Source of the DNA: Cupriavidus neocaledonicus
GTDB taxonomy: Bacteria > Pseudomonadota > Gammaproteobacteria > Burkholderiales > Burkholderiaceae
DNA: 64,000 bases
Reading direction: 5' to 3'
Assembly (NCBI RefSeq): GCF_000372525.1
Contig: NZ_AQUR01000100.1
Location: 62,001-126,000, forward strand
The notes below the pieces were generated by a model. It saw nothing but the letters and a program-made list of their open reading frames with translations. It was not told the DNA's origin and did no database searches. A program made the translations under genes and the position numbers. The first letter of the stretch is position 1. Every line of letters begins with the position of its first letter. This document shows, one piece after another, positions 47,578 to 55,961 of this stretch.

Positions 47578-48366
47578 TCAGGCCCGCACCGCCTGCCACG
47601 CAAGGCCTTCTTCCTGATCCGCCACCAGCACTTCGCTCGGCCTGGCGCCCAGCGCCGCCGCCAGTGCGCCGGTGGCGAGCTCACGCGTGTTGTTCTGCTT
47701 GCTCAGATGGGCAGCCACCACGCGGTTCAGCCCGTCATGGGCAACCTGCGCCAGGATGCTGGCCGCCACTTCATTGGCCAGGTGGCCGAAGTCGCCGCCG
47801 ATGCGCCGCTTGAGCGAGGCCGGATAGACCGAATTGCGCAGCATCTCGCGATCATGGTTGCATTCGAGCACCAGCGCATCCACGCCCGCCAGGCGCGCAG
47901 TCACATAGGGCGTCTCCATGCCCGCATCGGTCAGCACGCCCAGCCGGGCCTGCCCGTCCGACAGCACGAACTGCACCGGCTCGCGCGCGTCGTGCGGTAC
48001 CGTATAGGGCAACACCTGCAGGCCGCCGATGGCGAAGCCATGGTCGGCGCAGCAAACCCGCACGTCGGCGACGTCCGCGCCGCGCAGGTGCGAGGTGGCC
48101 AGCCAGGTGCCGTGGCTGGTATAGACCGTCAGGCGATGACGCGCGGCAAAGGCATAGGCCGAACCGACATGGTCGCCATGCTCGTGCGTGACCAGCACGG
48201 CATCGAGCTGGTCCGGCGTGACGCCCAGGCGCTCCAGGCGCCGGGCGGTCTCGCGGATGCCGAAGCCGCAGTCCAGCAGCACGCGGGTGGTGGTGGTGTC
48301 TTCGCGGGATTCGATCAGCAGCGAGTTGCCCTCGCTGCCGCTGCCGAGGAAGGCGAAGCGCATCAT
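47578..48366 (-). CDS. MBL-fold metallohydrolase (YycJ/WalJ-like)
   Basis: 262-residue metallo-beta-lactamase-fold hydrolase. It opens MMRFAFLGSGSEGNSLLIES, the YycJ-like signature, and has the metal motif VLVTHEHGDHVGSA near residue 60. Other ligands are the Asp of VLTDAGMET and the C-terminal His of VVAAHLSKQNN. YycJ relatives are probable nucleases. Start 48366 or the adjacent Met at 48363. It lies 67 bp after bamC in the dapA-bamC-MBL series. Confidence 0.88.
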   Translation of the reverse strand: MMRFAFLGSGSEGNSLLIESREDTTTTRVLLDCGFGIRETARRLERLGVTPDQLDAVLVTHEHGDHVGSAYAFAARHRLTVYTSHGTWLATSHLRGADVADVRVCCADHGFAIGGLQVLPYTVPHDAREPVQFVLSDGQARLGVLTDAGMETPYVTARLAGVDALVLECNHDREMLRNSVYPASLKRRIGGDFGHLANEVAASILAQVAHDGLNRVVAAHLSKQNNTRELATGALAAALGARPSEVLVADQEEGLAWQAVRA

Positions 48367-48433
48367 GGCCGCGCCCTCCCCGCCAGGCACCGGGCAGGAC
48401 GGCCGGCTGGCAAGCCAGCACTCATGCGCCGGC

Positions 48434-49672
48434 TCAGTGCAGTTGCTCGTCGAGCAGCGACAGGATGCGCTTGCCGACTTCGCCGTTCTCGGGCTGGCCG
48501 GCATCGTTGAGCACCGTCACCAGCGTGCCGCTGCCCGTGCCCTTGAGCGAGACGCGGTACTTCTTGGCGGTCTTGGGATCGTCCGGCTTGGTGAACAGCT
48601 TGGAGAAGAAGCCGCGGTTGTCGACCGTGTTGCGCGGGTCGACATAGCGCACGAAGTACAGCCCTTGCGCGCGATCGCGGTCTTCGACGGTGAAATTGAC
48701 GCGGTCCAGCGACAGGCCCACCGAGCGCCAGGCGCGGTCGAACGGCTCGGGGAGCTGCAGCGCCGGGGCGCCGTTGACCTGGGCGAGGTAGGACTTGTTC
48801 GGCGTGGCACCGTCGGCGCCGGTCGTGGCACCCGCGGCGGCAGCGGTGCCGGCGGCAGCGCCCGCTGCCGCGGTGGTATTGCCGGCCGGCGTCGGGTTCT
48901 TGGCCATGCGGTCGGCCTGCTCCTTCTGCACGCCCAGGCGCTGGGCCAGGCGCGACAGGAACTCGGCCTCCAGCTCGGGATCGGCCGGGCGCGGGGTCCA
49001 CACCGTGCTCGACTTGTCGATGCCGGTCAGCTGTTCCTGCGCGCCACGGTGGCTGATGAAGACTTCCAGCGTGCCGTTCTGCGCGCGCTCAACGCGAGTG
49101 CGGAACTTGTCGCGCTCGGAGGTGGAGTAGAGGCCGTCGAACACCTTGCCGATGGTATTGCGGATGATGTCCTGCGGGATCTTGGCGCGATTCTCGGCCC
49201 AGTCGGTTTCCATGATGCCGGTCTCGGGCGAGTCCTGCACCAGCAGGAAACCGCTTTCCTGCCAGAAGCCGCGCAGTTGCTGCCACAGCTGGTCGCCGCG
49301 CATGCCGTTGCTGATCACCAGCCAGCGCTGGTTGCCGTCGCGCTCCATGCGGATACCCTGCGCCGACGGCAGCACGTTCTCGGTCGGCGATTGCTCGCGC
49401 ACCTTGGTGGCCTGGCTGTAAGTCGACAGGGTCGAGGTGCCGTTGGCATCGGGCACCGAATAGCGGCGGTCGCCTTCCAGCTTGGTCAGGTCGGGCGGCA
49501 CGTCGAGCGTGGGCGTGCGCTTCGAGGCCGACGACTTGTAGTCGATCTTGTCGGGCTGCATGGCCTCGTTGAGGCTGCTGCAGCCGGTCAACACACCGGC
49601 AGCAAGCACGGGCACAACCAGGGCGGCGCGGCGGACTTGCGTCGCGCCACGGCGGTTAAGCTTCAGTTTCAT
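48434..49672 (-). CDS. bamC: Outer-membrane assembly lipoprotein BamC
   Basis: 412-residue lipoprotein of the BAM complex (NlpB/DapX family). The lipobox VLTGC has the acylated Cys at 31. The unstructured N-terminal part (KIDYKSSASKRTPTLDVPPDL) is the segment that contacts BamD. Two helix-grip domains are separated by an Ala/Gly/Thr-rich linker (about residues 265-295) that is longer than in E. coli. ATG 49672 is chosen; a GTG two codons upstream is possible. Follows dapA by 49 bp, the conserved dapA-bamC pairing. Confidence 0.9.
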   Translation of the reverse strand: MKLKLNRRGATQVRRAALVVPVLAAGVLTGCSSLNEAMQPDKIDYKSSASKRTPTLDVPPDLTKLEGDRRYSVPDANGTSTLSTYSQATKVREQSPTENVLPSAQGIRMERDGNQRWLVISNGMRGDQLWQQLRGFWQESGFLLVQDSPETGIMETDWAENRAKIPQDIIRNTIGKVFDGLYSTSERDKFRTRVERAQNGTLEVFISHRGAQEQLTGIDKSSTVWTPRPADPELEAEFLSRLAQRLGVQKEQADRMAKNPTPAGNTTAAAGAAAGTAAAAGATTGADGATPNKSYLAQVNGAPALQLPEPFDRAWRSVGLSLDRVNFTVEDRDRAQGLYFVRYVDPRNTVDNRGFFSKLFTKPDDPKTAKKYRVSLKGTGSGTLVTVLNDAGQPENGEVGKRILSLLDEQLH

Positions 49673-49721
49673 TGACACGCAATCCTAGTAGATAAGGCGG
49701 ACAGCAGGACGCCGCGGAAAA

Positions 49722-50606
49722 TCAGGCCAGCAGGCCGGCGGCGGCCAGTGCCTTGCGTACGTAGTCGTGGTTGCCCTCGGACAGCGGGGTCAGCGGCAGG
49801 CGGATACCGCCTGCCATCTTGCCCATCTGCTGGAGCGCCCACTTGACCGGGATCGGATTGGCTTCGATGAACATGGCCTGGTTCAGCCCGATCAGTTCCA
49901 TATGCAGGCGGCGCGCGGTCACGACGTCGCCCTTCAGTGCCGCCGCGCACATCTCATGCATCTTGCGCGGCGCCACGTTCGCGGTCACCGAGATATTGCC
50001 GTGGCCGCCCAGCAGGATCAGCGCCACCGCGGTGGGATCGTCGCCGCTGTAGATGGCGAAGCCTTCCGGCGCGCCCTTGATCAGCTGCGCGGCACGGTCG
50101 ATATTGCCGGTCGCTTCCTTGACCCCGACGATGCCCGGCACCTGCGCCAGGCGCAGGATGGTCTCGTTGTTCATGTCCGCGACCGTGCGGCCGGGGACGT
50201 TGTACAGCAGCACCGGCAGGTCCACCGCCTCGGCGATGGTGCGGAAATGCCGGTACATGCCTTCCTGGGTCGGCTTGTTGTAGTACGGCACCACCTGCAG
50301 CGAGGCATCGGCGCCCACCTTCTTGGCGAAGGCGGTCAGCTCGATCGCTTCCTTGGTGGAATTGCCGCCGGTCCCCGCGATGATCGGGATGCGCTTGCCG
50401 GCCTGTTCGACGGCAACGCGGATCAGTTCGCAGTGCTCCTCGACGGTCACCGTCGGGGACTCGCCGGTGGTGCCCACGATCACGATGGCGTCGGTGCCTT
50501 CGGCAACGTGCCAGTCGACCAGTGCGCGCAGGGCCGGGAAGTCGAGGCTGCCGTCCTCATGCATCGGGGTGACGATGGCAACGATGCTGCCGGTAATCTG
50601 TGTCAT
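49722..50606 (-). CDS. dapA: 4-hydroxy-tetrahydrodipicolinate synthase
   Basis: 294-residue class I aldolase condensing pyruvate with aspartate semialdehyde for lysine and diaminopimelate. The Schiff-base lysine is K163 in [10 protein letters not shown]135 lies in LLYNVPGRT; the Thr pair is in VGTTGESPT. Length is standard. A TACAAT -10-like element (minus strand, 50639-50644) lies about 35 bp before the ATG. With lysC at 27.1 kb it supplies cell-wall diaminopimelate. Confidence 0.96.
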   Translation of the reverse strand: MTQITGSIVAIVTPMHEDGSLDFPALRALVDWHVAEGTDAIVIVGTTGESPTVTVEEHCELIRVAVEQAGKRIPIIAGTGGNSTKEAIELTAFAKKVGADASLQVVPYYNKPTQEGMYRHFRTIAEAVDLPVLLYNVPGRTVADMNNETILRLAQVPGIVGVKEATGNIDRAAQLIKGAPEGFAIYSGDDPTAVALILLGGHGNISVTANVAPRKMHEMCAAALKGDVVTARRLHMELIGLNQAMFIEANPIPVKWALQQMGKMAGGIRLPLTPLSEGNHDYVRKALAAAGLLA

Positions 50607-50743
50607 AACGTTAGGGAATTCGGGATGCGAATAACGGGATTGTACCGGAACCGCAGGCCGCTTCGACCGCCGCCCGGACAGGGGTTGATACCAACTGTTT
50701 CAACGCGTGCGGCGCCGTTTGCGCCGACACCGCGGCGCGCCGC

Positions 50744-51331
50744 TCAGGGATCGAGCCGGTAGCGTGGCGGCGCGTCCGCACCGGCCGCCGGCGCCGCCTC
50801 GCGCACCGCACACAGGCGCTGTACGAAGGCTGTTTTCGGCACTTCCAGCACGCCGTCCTCGTAGGCCACCACGCGCAGTCCATGGTCGCGCGCGACCTCG
50901 AGCAGTTCGCCCGGGCGCAGCAGGAAATCCGGCCGCGACGGCTTGCCGACGGTCTCGTTGCCGGCGGCGAAGGTTTCGTAGAGCCAGTATCCGCCCGGCG
51001 CCAGCGCGGCCGCCAGGTGCGGCCACAGCGGCCGGTGCAGGTAATTGGTGACGACGATGGCGTCGAACGGCGCCTCGCCGGCCAGCGGCCAGCCACCCTG
51101 CTCCAGGTCGGCCACGCGCCCGATCACGCCGGGCAGGCCGGCGGGCAGCCCGGCGATGGCGTCGGCATCGCGGTCGACCGCCAGCACCTGGTGGCCGCGC
51201 GCGGCCAGCCAGGCGGCATGGCGGCCGCCGCCGCAGGCCAGGTCCAGCACCCGCGCGCCCGGGCGCAGCAGGTGGGCCCAGCGCGTGACCCAGGCAGAGG
51301 GGGCGGCAATGCCGGCGTGCGACAGCGTCAT
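50744..51331 (-). CDS. Class I SAM-dependent methyltransferase
   Basis: 195-residue Rossmann methyltransferase. The SAM motif is VLDLACGGGRHAAWLA near residue 30, with the acidic ribose residue in VLAVDRDADAI and motif IV-like FDAIVVTNYLHRPLW. It resembles the TehB/UbiE-like small methyltransferases; substrate unknown. The start MTLSHAGIAAPSAW is 11 bp after the M50 peptidase stop, so they are cotranscribed. Confidence 0.87.
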   Translation of the reverse strand: MTLSHAGIAAPSAWVTRWAHLLRPGARVLDLACGGGRHAAWLAARGHQVLAVDRDADAIAGLPAGLPGVIGRVADLEQGGWPLAGEAPFDAIVVTNYLHRPLWPHLAAALAPGGYWLYETFAAGNETVGKPSRPDFLLRPGELLEVARDHGLRVVAYEDGVLEVPKTAFVQRLCAVREAAPAAGADAPPRYRLDP

Positions 51332-51342
51332 GGCGGCCCCGG

Positions 51343-52008
51343 TCAATTGAGCAACAGCACGATCGGGCGCAGCAGCAACTCGATCAGGGACATCAGCACA
51401 TTGACCACCGGCGTCATCCAGATGGTGGTGATCACCCCCGCGGCCACCAGCGCCAGCACCACGAAGATGCCGTACGGCTCGATGCGCGCCACCGCGCGCG
51501 CAATGCCCTGCGGCAGCAGCGCGGTCAGCACGCGCCCGCCATCCAGCGGCGGCACCGGAAACAGGTTGAAGGCCGCCACCACCAGGTTGACGCGCACGCC
51601 GGCCAGCGCCATCTCGCCGAAAAACGGCTCGCGCACGCCGCCCCAGGTCAGGCCGATCGCCAGCAGCACCCAGACGAAGGCCTGCACCACGTTGCTGGCC
51701 GGGCCCGCCAGCGCCACCCACATGCCATGCCAGCGCGGGTTGCGCAGGCGCTCGAACACCACCGGCACGGGCTTGGCGTAGCCGAACACGAACTGGCCGC
51801 TGGTCATGATGTACAGCAGCAGCGGCACGGCGATGGTGCCGATCGGGTCGATATGGCGGATCGGGTTCAGGCTGACGCGCCCGAGGGCATAGGCCGTGCT
51901 GTCGCCGAACAGCTTGGCCACGTAGCCGTGCGAGGCCTCGTGCAGCGTGATGGCGAACAACACCGGCAGGGCATAGACCGCGAAGGTCTGGATAAGGGAG
52001 GAATCCAT
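51343..52008 (-). CDS. Site-2 protease-type M50 family membrane peptidase
   Basis: 221-residue polytopic zinc peptidase-like protein. The HExxH-type motif is HEASHG in the first membrane helix region (about residue 20), and the third ligand motif is FPVPPLDGGRVL near 150. Short CBS-less M50B type. It may cleave membrane-embedded substrates; the substrate is unknown. The start MDSSLIQTFAVY at 52008 has GGGAGGAATCC just upstream. Confidence 0.9.
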   Translation of the reverse strand: MDSSLIQTFAVYALPVLFAITLHEASHGYVAKLFGDSTAYALGRVSLNPIRHIDPIGTIAVPLLLYIMTSGQFVFGYAKPVPVVFERLRNPRWHGMWVALAGPASNVVQAFVWVLLAIGLTWGGVREPFFGEMALAGVRVNLVVAAFNLFPVPPLDGGRVLTALLPQGIARAVARIEPYGIFVVLALVAAGVITTIWMTPVVNVLMSLIELLLRPIVLLLN

Positions 52009-52084
52009 GAGCGCTATTGTAGCGGCCCGCCGGCACCCGGGCGCACGCTGATGCACCCGAGCGAAAGCGCGGCGGCGCCGCGTG

Positions 52085-52708
52085 TCAGAGGCCGAAGCGG
52101 GCGATGTCGCCGCGGCCGGCGCGGACCAGTTCGGGCTCGCCGCCGGTCAGGTCGATCACCGTGGTCGGCTGCGCGGGGGCCGGCCCGCCGTCCACCACGA
52201 GGTCGAGCTGTTTTTCCAGCCGCGCCCGGATCTGCGCCGGATCGTTGAGCGGTGCCTCGTCCCCCGGCAGCTGCAGCGTCGCCGAGAGCAGCGGCTCGCC
52301 GGTCTCGCCCAGCAGCGCCAGCGGGATGGCATGGTCGGGCACGCGCACGCCGATGGTCTTGCGTGCCGGGTGCGACAGCCGCCGCGGCACTTCCTTGGTC
52401 GCCTCCAGGATGAATACGTACGGGCCCGGCGTGGCGCCCTTGAGCCAGCGGTACTGGCGGTTGTCGACGCGGGCAAAGTTGCCGAGCTCGGACAGGTCGC
52501 GGCACATCAGGGTCAGGTGGTGGCGGTCGTCGATGCCGCGCAGCCGGCGCAGGCGCTCGACCGCGGCCTTGTCGTCGAGCCGGCACGCCAGCGCATAGCT
52601 CGAGTCGGTCGGCAGCGCGACCAGCCCGCCCTTCTGCAGGATCTGGGCCGCCTGCTTGAGCAGGCGCGACTGCGGGTTGAGCGGATGGATCTCGAAGTAC
52701 TGGGACAT
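52085..52708 (-). CDS. YciO/Sua5 family threonylcarbamoyl-AMP synthase-like protein
   Basis: 207-residue YrdC-fold protein. Marks are GGLVALPTDSSYALACRLD near residue 28, the RHHLTLMCRDLSELG segment, TPGPYVFILEATKEVPRR, and RVPDHAIP. It groups with YciO, whose threonylcarbamoyl-AMP synthesis activity is weak compared with TsaC/Sua5, so a direct role in t6A modification is uncertain. It lies between the PHP phosphatase (70 bp) and M50 peptidase (76 bp) genes. Confidence 0.9.
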   Translation of the reverse strand: MSQYFEIHPLNPQSRLLKQAAQILQKGGLVALPTDSSYALACRLDDKAAVERLRRLRGIDDRHHLTLMCRDLSELGNFARVDNRQYRWLKGATPGPYVFILEATKEVPRRLSHPARKTIGVRVPDHAIPLALLGETGEPLLSATLQLPGDEAPLNDPAQIRARLEKQLDLVVDGGPAPAQPTTVIDLTGGEPELVRAGRGDIARFGL

Positions 52709-52778
52709 GGGCCAGGGAGCGGAGTCGGATGGAACGGAGCGGCATCCGGGGCTGGCCCCGGCAAAAGAAAGGGAGCGC

Positions 52779-53624
52779 CTACCAGTCGTGCCAGACCGGC
52801 GTGACCGTGGACGGCAGCGGCGGCAGCGTGCCGAGCTCCACCCGGCCCTCGCCGGGGCCGTGGAAGTCCGTGCCGCGCGAAGCCAGCAGGCCGTAGTGCC
52901 GCGCCACCTCGGCGTAGCGCCGGTACTGGTCGGGGGTATGGCTGCCGGTCACCACCTCGACAGCGCCGCCGCCCAGCGCCGTGAATTCATCGAACAGCGC
53001 GTCGTGCTGGGTGTCGGTGTAGTGATAGCGGCCCGGGTGCGCCATCACCGCGATGCCGCCGGCGGTGCGGATCCAGCCCACCGCTTCGGCCAGGCTGGCC
53101 CAGCGGTGGCCGACATAGCCGGGGCGGCCTTCCGACAGGTATTCGCTGAAGACATCGCCAATGCTGGCGCAACGTCCCTGGTCGACCAGCCAGCGTGCGA
53201 AATGCGTGCGCGAGATCAGGTCCGGGTTGCCCACGTACTGCAGGGCCCCTTCATAGGCACCGTCGATGCCCACCCTGGCCAGCGCATCGGCGATATCGCG
53301 CGCACGCCGCGCGCGGCCCGAGCGGGTCTCGGTCAGGCCATCGATCAGTTCCGGGCAGAACGGGTCGATCTGCAGCCCGACGATATGCACGGTCTGCCCG
53401 GCCCAGGTCACCGAGATCTCGACGCCCGGCACATAGCGCATGCCGAATTCCTCGGCGGCGGCGCGTGCCTCGGCCTGCCCGCCCAGCTCGTCGTGGTCGG
53501 TCAGCGCCCAGAATGCAACCCCCGCGTCGCGGGCGATCTGCGCCACGGCGCGCGGCGCGAGCGTGCCGTCGGAAACGGTGGAATGGCAATGCAGGTCGGC
53601 ATTGATGGCGTGGGCGTTTTGCAT
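52779..53624 (-). CDS. PHP-domain phosphatase/5'-3' exonuclease (RNase AM/YciV type)
   Basis: 281-residue PHP-family metal hydrolase. Metal-site motifs: ADLHCHSTVSDG at the N-terminus, FWALTDHDELGG, VPGVEISVTW, and the C-terminal GTDFHGPG. E. coli RNase AM trims 5' ends of RNA and hydrolyses 3',5'-nucleotide bisphosphates; this protein has the same length and layout. The start MQNAHAINADLHCHS at 53624 places the first motif at residue 10, as in homologues. First gene of the minus-strand cluster that includes yciO and the M50 gene. Confidence 0.9.
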   Translation of the reverse strand: MQNAHAINADLHCHSTVSDGTLAPRAVAQIARDAGVAFWALTDHDELGGQAEARAAAEEFGMRYVPGVEISVTWAGQTVHIVGLQIDPFCPELIDGLTETRSGRARRARDIADALARVGIDGAYEGALQYVGNPDLISRTHFARWLVDQGRCASIGDVFSEYLSEGRPGYVGHRWASLAEAVGWIRTAGGIAVMAHPGRYHYTDTQHDALFDEFTALGGGAVEVVTGSHTPDQYRRYAEVARHYGLLASRGTDFHGPGEGRVELGTLPPLPSTVTPVWHDW

Positions 53625-53793
53625 GGTGGCAATTCTACTCCCGTCGCCCCTGGCCTGCGCGGCGCCGCCGCCCCCGGCCGGCCGGGCAAAGCCATGCCGG
53701 CAACGCTGGCGTCGGCGGAATGCCGCCGGCTGCGGGGTATAGTCGGGCTTTGCATCGTCGATTCGCGGGCACCGGGCGTGCCTGCCATGCCCC

Positions 53794-54882
53794 ATGTCCA
53801 CCGCTACCCCAGCCACCGCTCCCGCCCCGGTCACCACCACCGATGTCCTGATCGTCGGTGCCGGCCCGGTCGGCCTGTTCGCCGCGTTCCAGGCCGGCGT
53901 GCTCGGCCTGAAATGTGAACTGATCGATGTGCTCGACCGCGCCGGCGGCCAGTGCACCGAGCTCTATCCCGAAAAGCCGATCTACGACATTCCCGCGGTG
54001 CCGGGATGCCTGGCGCAGGACCTGGTAGACCGGCTGCTGGAGCAATGCGCTCCTTTTGACTTCCCGATGCACTTCGGCCAGCGCGCCGAAAGCGTCGCCG
54101 AAACCCCGGCGCCGACGGCACCGGCAGGCCACGCCGGGCACGAACGCCTGCTGGTGACGACCGACGGCGGCAAGCGCTTCGATGTCGCAGCGGTGCTGAT
54201 CTGCGCCGGCGCGGGCGCGTTCGCGCCGCAGCGCGTGTCGCTGCCCGAGGCACCGGCGCTGGAAGGCCGCCACGTGCACTACGCCGTGCGCGACGTGTCG
54301 CACTTCGCCGGCAAGCGCGTGGTCGTCGCCGGCGGCGGCGACTCGGCGCTGGACTGGGCGCTGGCGCTGCGCAAGGTTGCCGCGCGCGTGACGCTGTTGC
54401 ACCGGCGCGAGGGCTTCCGCGCCGCGGACGGCACCGTCGCCGAGATGCGCCGCGCGGTGGCCGACGGCGAGATGGATTTCGTGGTCGGCATGCTGGGCGC
54501 CCTGCGCACCGGCGGTGCGGACGGCGGCCTCAGCGAAGTCGAAGTGCGGACCCGGGACGGCAGCACCATGCTGCCAGCCGAGGAACTGGTGGCGCTCTAC
54601 GGCCTGGTGTCCGAGCCCGGCCCGATCGCGCAGTGGGACCTGGACATGCGCGCCGGCCGCATCCTGGTCGACACCACCACCTATGAAAGCTCGCGCCGCG
54701 GCATCTTCGCCGCCGGCGATATCGCGTTCTACCCCAACAAGCAGAAGCTGATCCTGTCAGGGTTCCACGAGGCCGCGCTCGCGCTGCGCAAGGCCTACCA
54801 CTACGCCTTCCCGGAAAAGGCGCTGGTGCATGTGCACACCAGCAACAACGCCGCGCTGAAGGAAAAGCTCACGCACGCCTGA
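53794..54882 (+). CDS. Ferredoxin-NADP reductase-like flavoprotein (TrxR-type)
   Basis: 362-residue FAD/NAD(P)H oxidoreductase. The FAD motif is VLIVGAGPVGLFAAF near residue 18 and the NADPH motif is VVVAGGGDSALDWAL near 175. The FAD end motif is GIFAAGDIAFYPNKQKLI. The thioredoxin-reductase CxxC is absent, which fits ferredoxin/flavodoxin-NADP+ reductase of the TrxR-like class. It would feed electrons to ferredoxin or flavodoxin. The start at 53794 lies 170 bp from the divergent PHP gene. Confidence 0.9.
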   Translation: MSTATPATAPAPVTTTDVLIVGAGPVGLFAAFQAGVLGLKCELIDVLDRAGGQCTELYPEKPIYDIPAVPGCLAQDLVDRLLEQCAPFDFPMHFGQRAESVAETPAPTAPAGHAGHERLLVTTDGGKRFDVAAVLICAGAGAFAPQRVSLPEAPALEGRHVHYAVRDVSHFAGKRVVVAGGGDSALDWALALRKVAARVTLLHRREGFRAADGTVAEMRRAVADGEMDFVVGMLGALRTGGADGGLSEVEVRTRDGSTMLPAEELVALYGLVSEPGPIAQWDLDMRAGRILVDTTTYESSRRGIFAAGDIAFYPNKQKLILSGFHEAALALRKAYHYAFPEKALVHVHTSNNAALKEKLTHA

Positions 54883-54903
54883 AGCCCGCCGCATGCGCCG
54901 GTA

Positions 54904-55803
54904 TCACCTGCCGGCGCAGAACGATTCCACCAGCTCCGCCACGGCGGCGGGCTGGTCGTGGTGCAGCATGTGGCCGGCGTCCTCCACCACCGCCTCGCGG
55001 AAGTCGCGGAAGGCGCGGAAGCGCTGCCGGAATTCATCGATGGCCTGCTTGTGGGCGATATGGCGCAGCGTCTCCGAATCGCGCGCTTCCACGTGCAATA
55101 CCGGCGCGGTGACCTGCTCCCACACCGCCATCACTTCATCGAGCCGGTACAGCATCGGGTTGACCAGCTTGTGCGCGGGATCGCCCAGGATCTCCCAGCG
55201 GCCCTCGGCGTTGCGGCGCGACCAGTGCGCGGCCAGGAACGCGGCGCGTTCGTCCGGCAGGCGCGGATTGGTCTTCTGCAGGCGTGCGGCGACGCCGTCG
55301 AGGCTGTCATAGGTCTTCAGCTCGGTGCCGGCGCGCACCTCGTCGAGCCAGCGCGCGTAGCGCCGGGGCGCCTGCTCCGGCCGCGTCGCGGTCATGCCGA
55401 AGCCCTCCAGGTCCACCACGCGGCGCACGCGCTGCGGGCGGATGCCGGCATACAGGCAGATCACGTTGGCGCCCATGCTGTGGCCGACCAGGTCGACCTG
55501 CCCTTCAGGCGCATAGTGGTCGAGCAGGGCCTCGAGGTCGGCAATGTAGTCGGCAAACCAGTACGACTGCGTGCCGGGGTAGCGCGTGGGCCAGTCGGTC
55601 GCGCCGAAGCCGCGCCAGTCGGGTGCGATCACATGCCAGTCGCCGCGCAGGTGGTCTACCAGGAACTGGAACGACGCGGCCACGTCCATCCAGCCATGCA
55701 GCATGAACAGCTTGCGCGCGCCGGGCGTGCCCCAGTGGCGCACGTGGTAGCGCAGCCCGCGCACCGTGATAAATTCAGACCGCGAGGTTTCCTTGATTGT
55801 CAT
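54904..55803 (-). CDS. Alpha/beta hydrolase
   Basis: 299-residue hydrolase. The nucleophile is S109 in LVGHSMGANV. The oxyanion region is FMLHGWMDVAASF near residue 33. The acid is probably the Asp in HVEARDSETL, and the His is in VEDAGHMLHHDQP. The start MTIKETSRSEFITVRG at 55803 has GGAG 3 nt from the ATG. It is convergent with the flavoprotein gene and divergent from the acyl-CoA synthetase, with a palindromic site between. It may be an esterase or thioesterase in fatty-acid metabolism (inference). Confidence 0.87.
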   Translation of the reverse strand: MTIKETSRSEFITVRGLRYHVRHWGTPGARKLFMLHGWMDVAASFQFLVDHLRGDWHVIAPDWRGFGATDWPTRYPGTQSYWFADYIADLEALLDHYAPEGQVDLVGHSMGANVICLYAGIRPQRVRRVVDLEGFGMTATRPEQAPRRYARWLDEVRAGTELKTYDSLDGVAARLQKTNPRLPDERAAFLAAHWSRRNAEGRWEILGDPAHKLVNPMLYRLDEVMAVWEQVTAPVLHVEARDSETLRHIAHKQAIDEFRQRFRAFRDFREAVVEDAGHMLHHDQPAAVAELVESFCAGR

Positions 55804-55868
55804 TGTCTCCACCCTTGCGTCGGGATCTTTCCCGCCGCGGGGGTTGGCGAGGAAGCCACGACAAAATA

Positions 55869-55880
55869 GAACGATCGTTC
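55869..55880. promoter_or_regulatory. Candidate TetR-type operator
   Basis: GAACGATCGTTC is a perfect 12-bp palindrome in the 158-bp gap between the divergent hydrolase and acyl-CoA synthetase genes. Sites with such ACGATCGT cores are common for TetR-family repressors of fatty-acid and xenobiotic genes. No regulator gene is adjacent, so the binder would be encoded elsewhere. Confidence 0.5.
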
Positions 55881-55961
55881 GCTTGTGCGCATTATAGCGG
55901 CAGCGGCCGCCAGCGCCGCGGGCCGCTTGCGGGTGCACGGGCGGAACCAATGGAGACCCGA

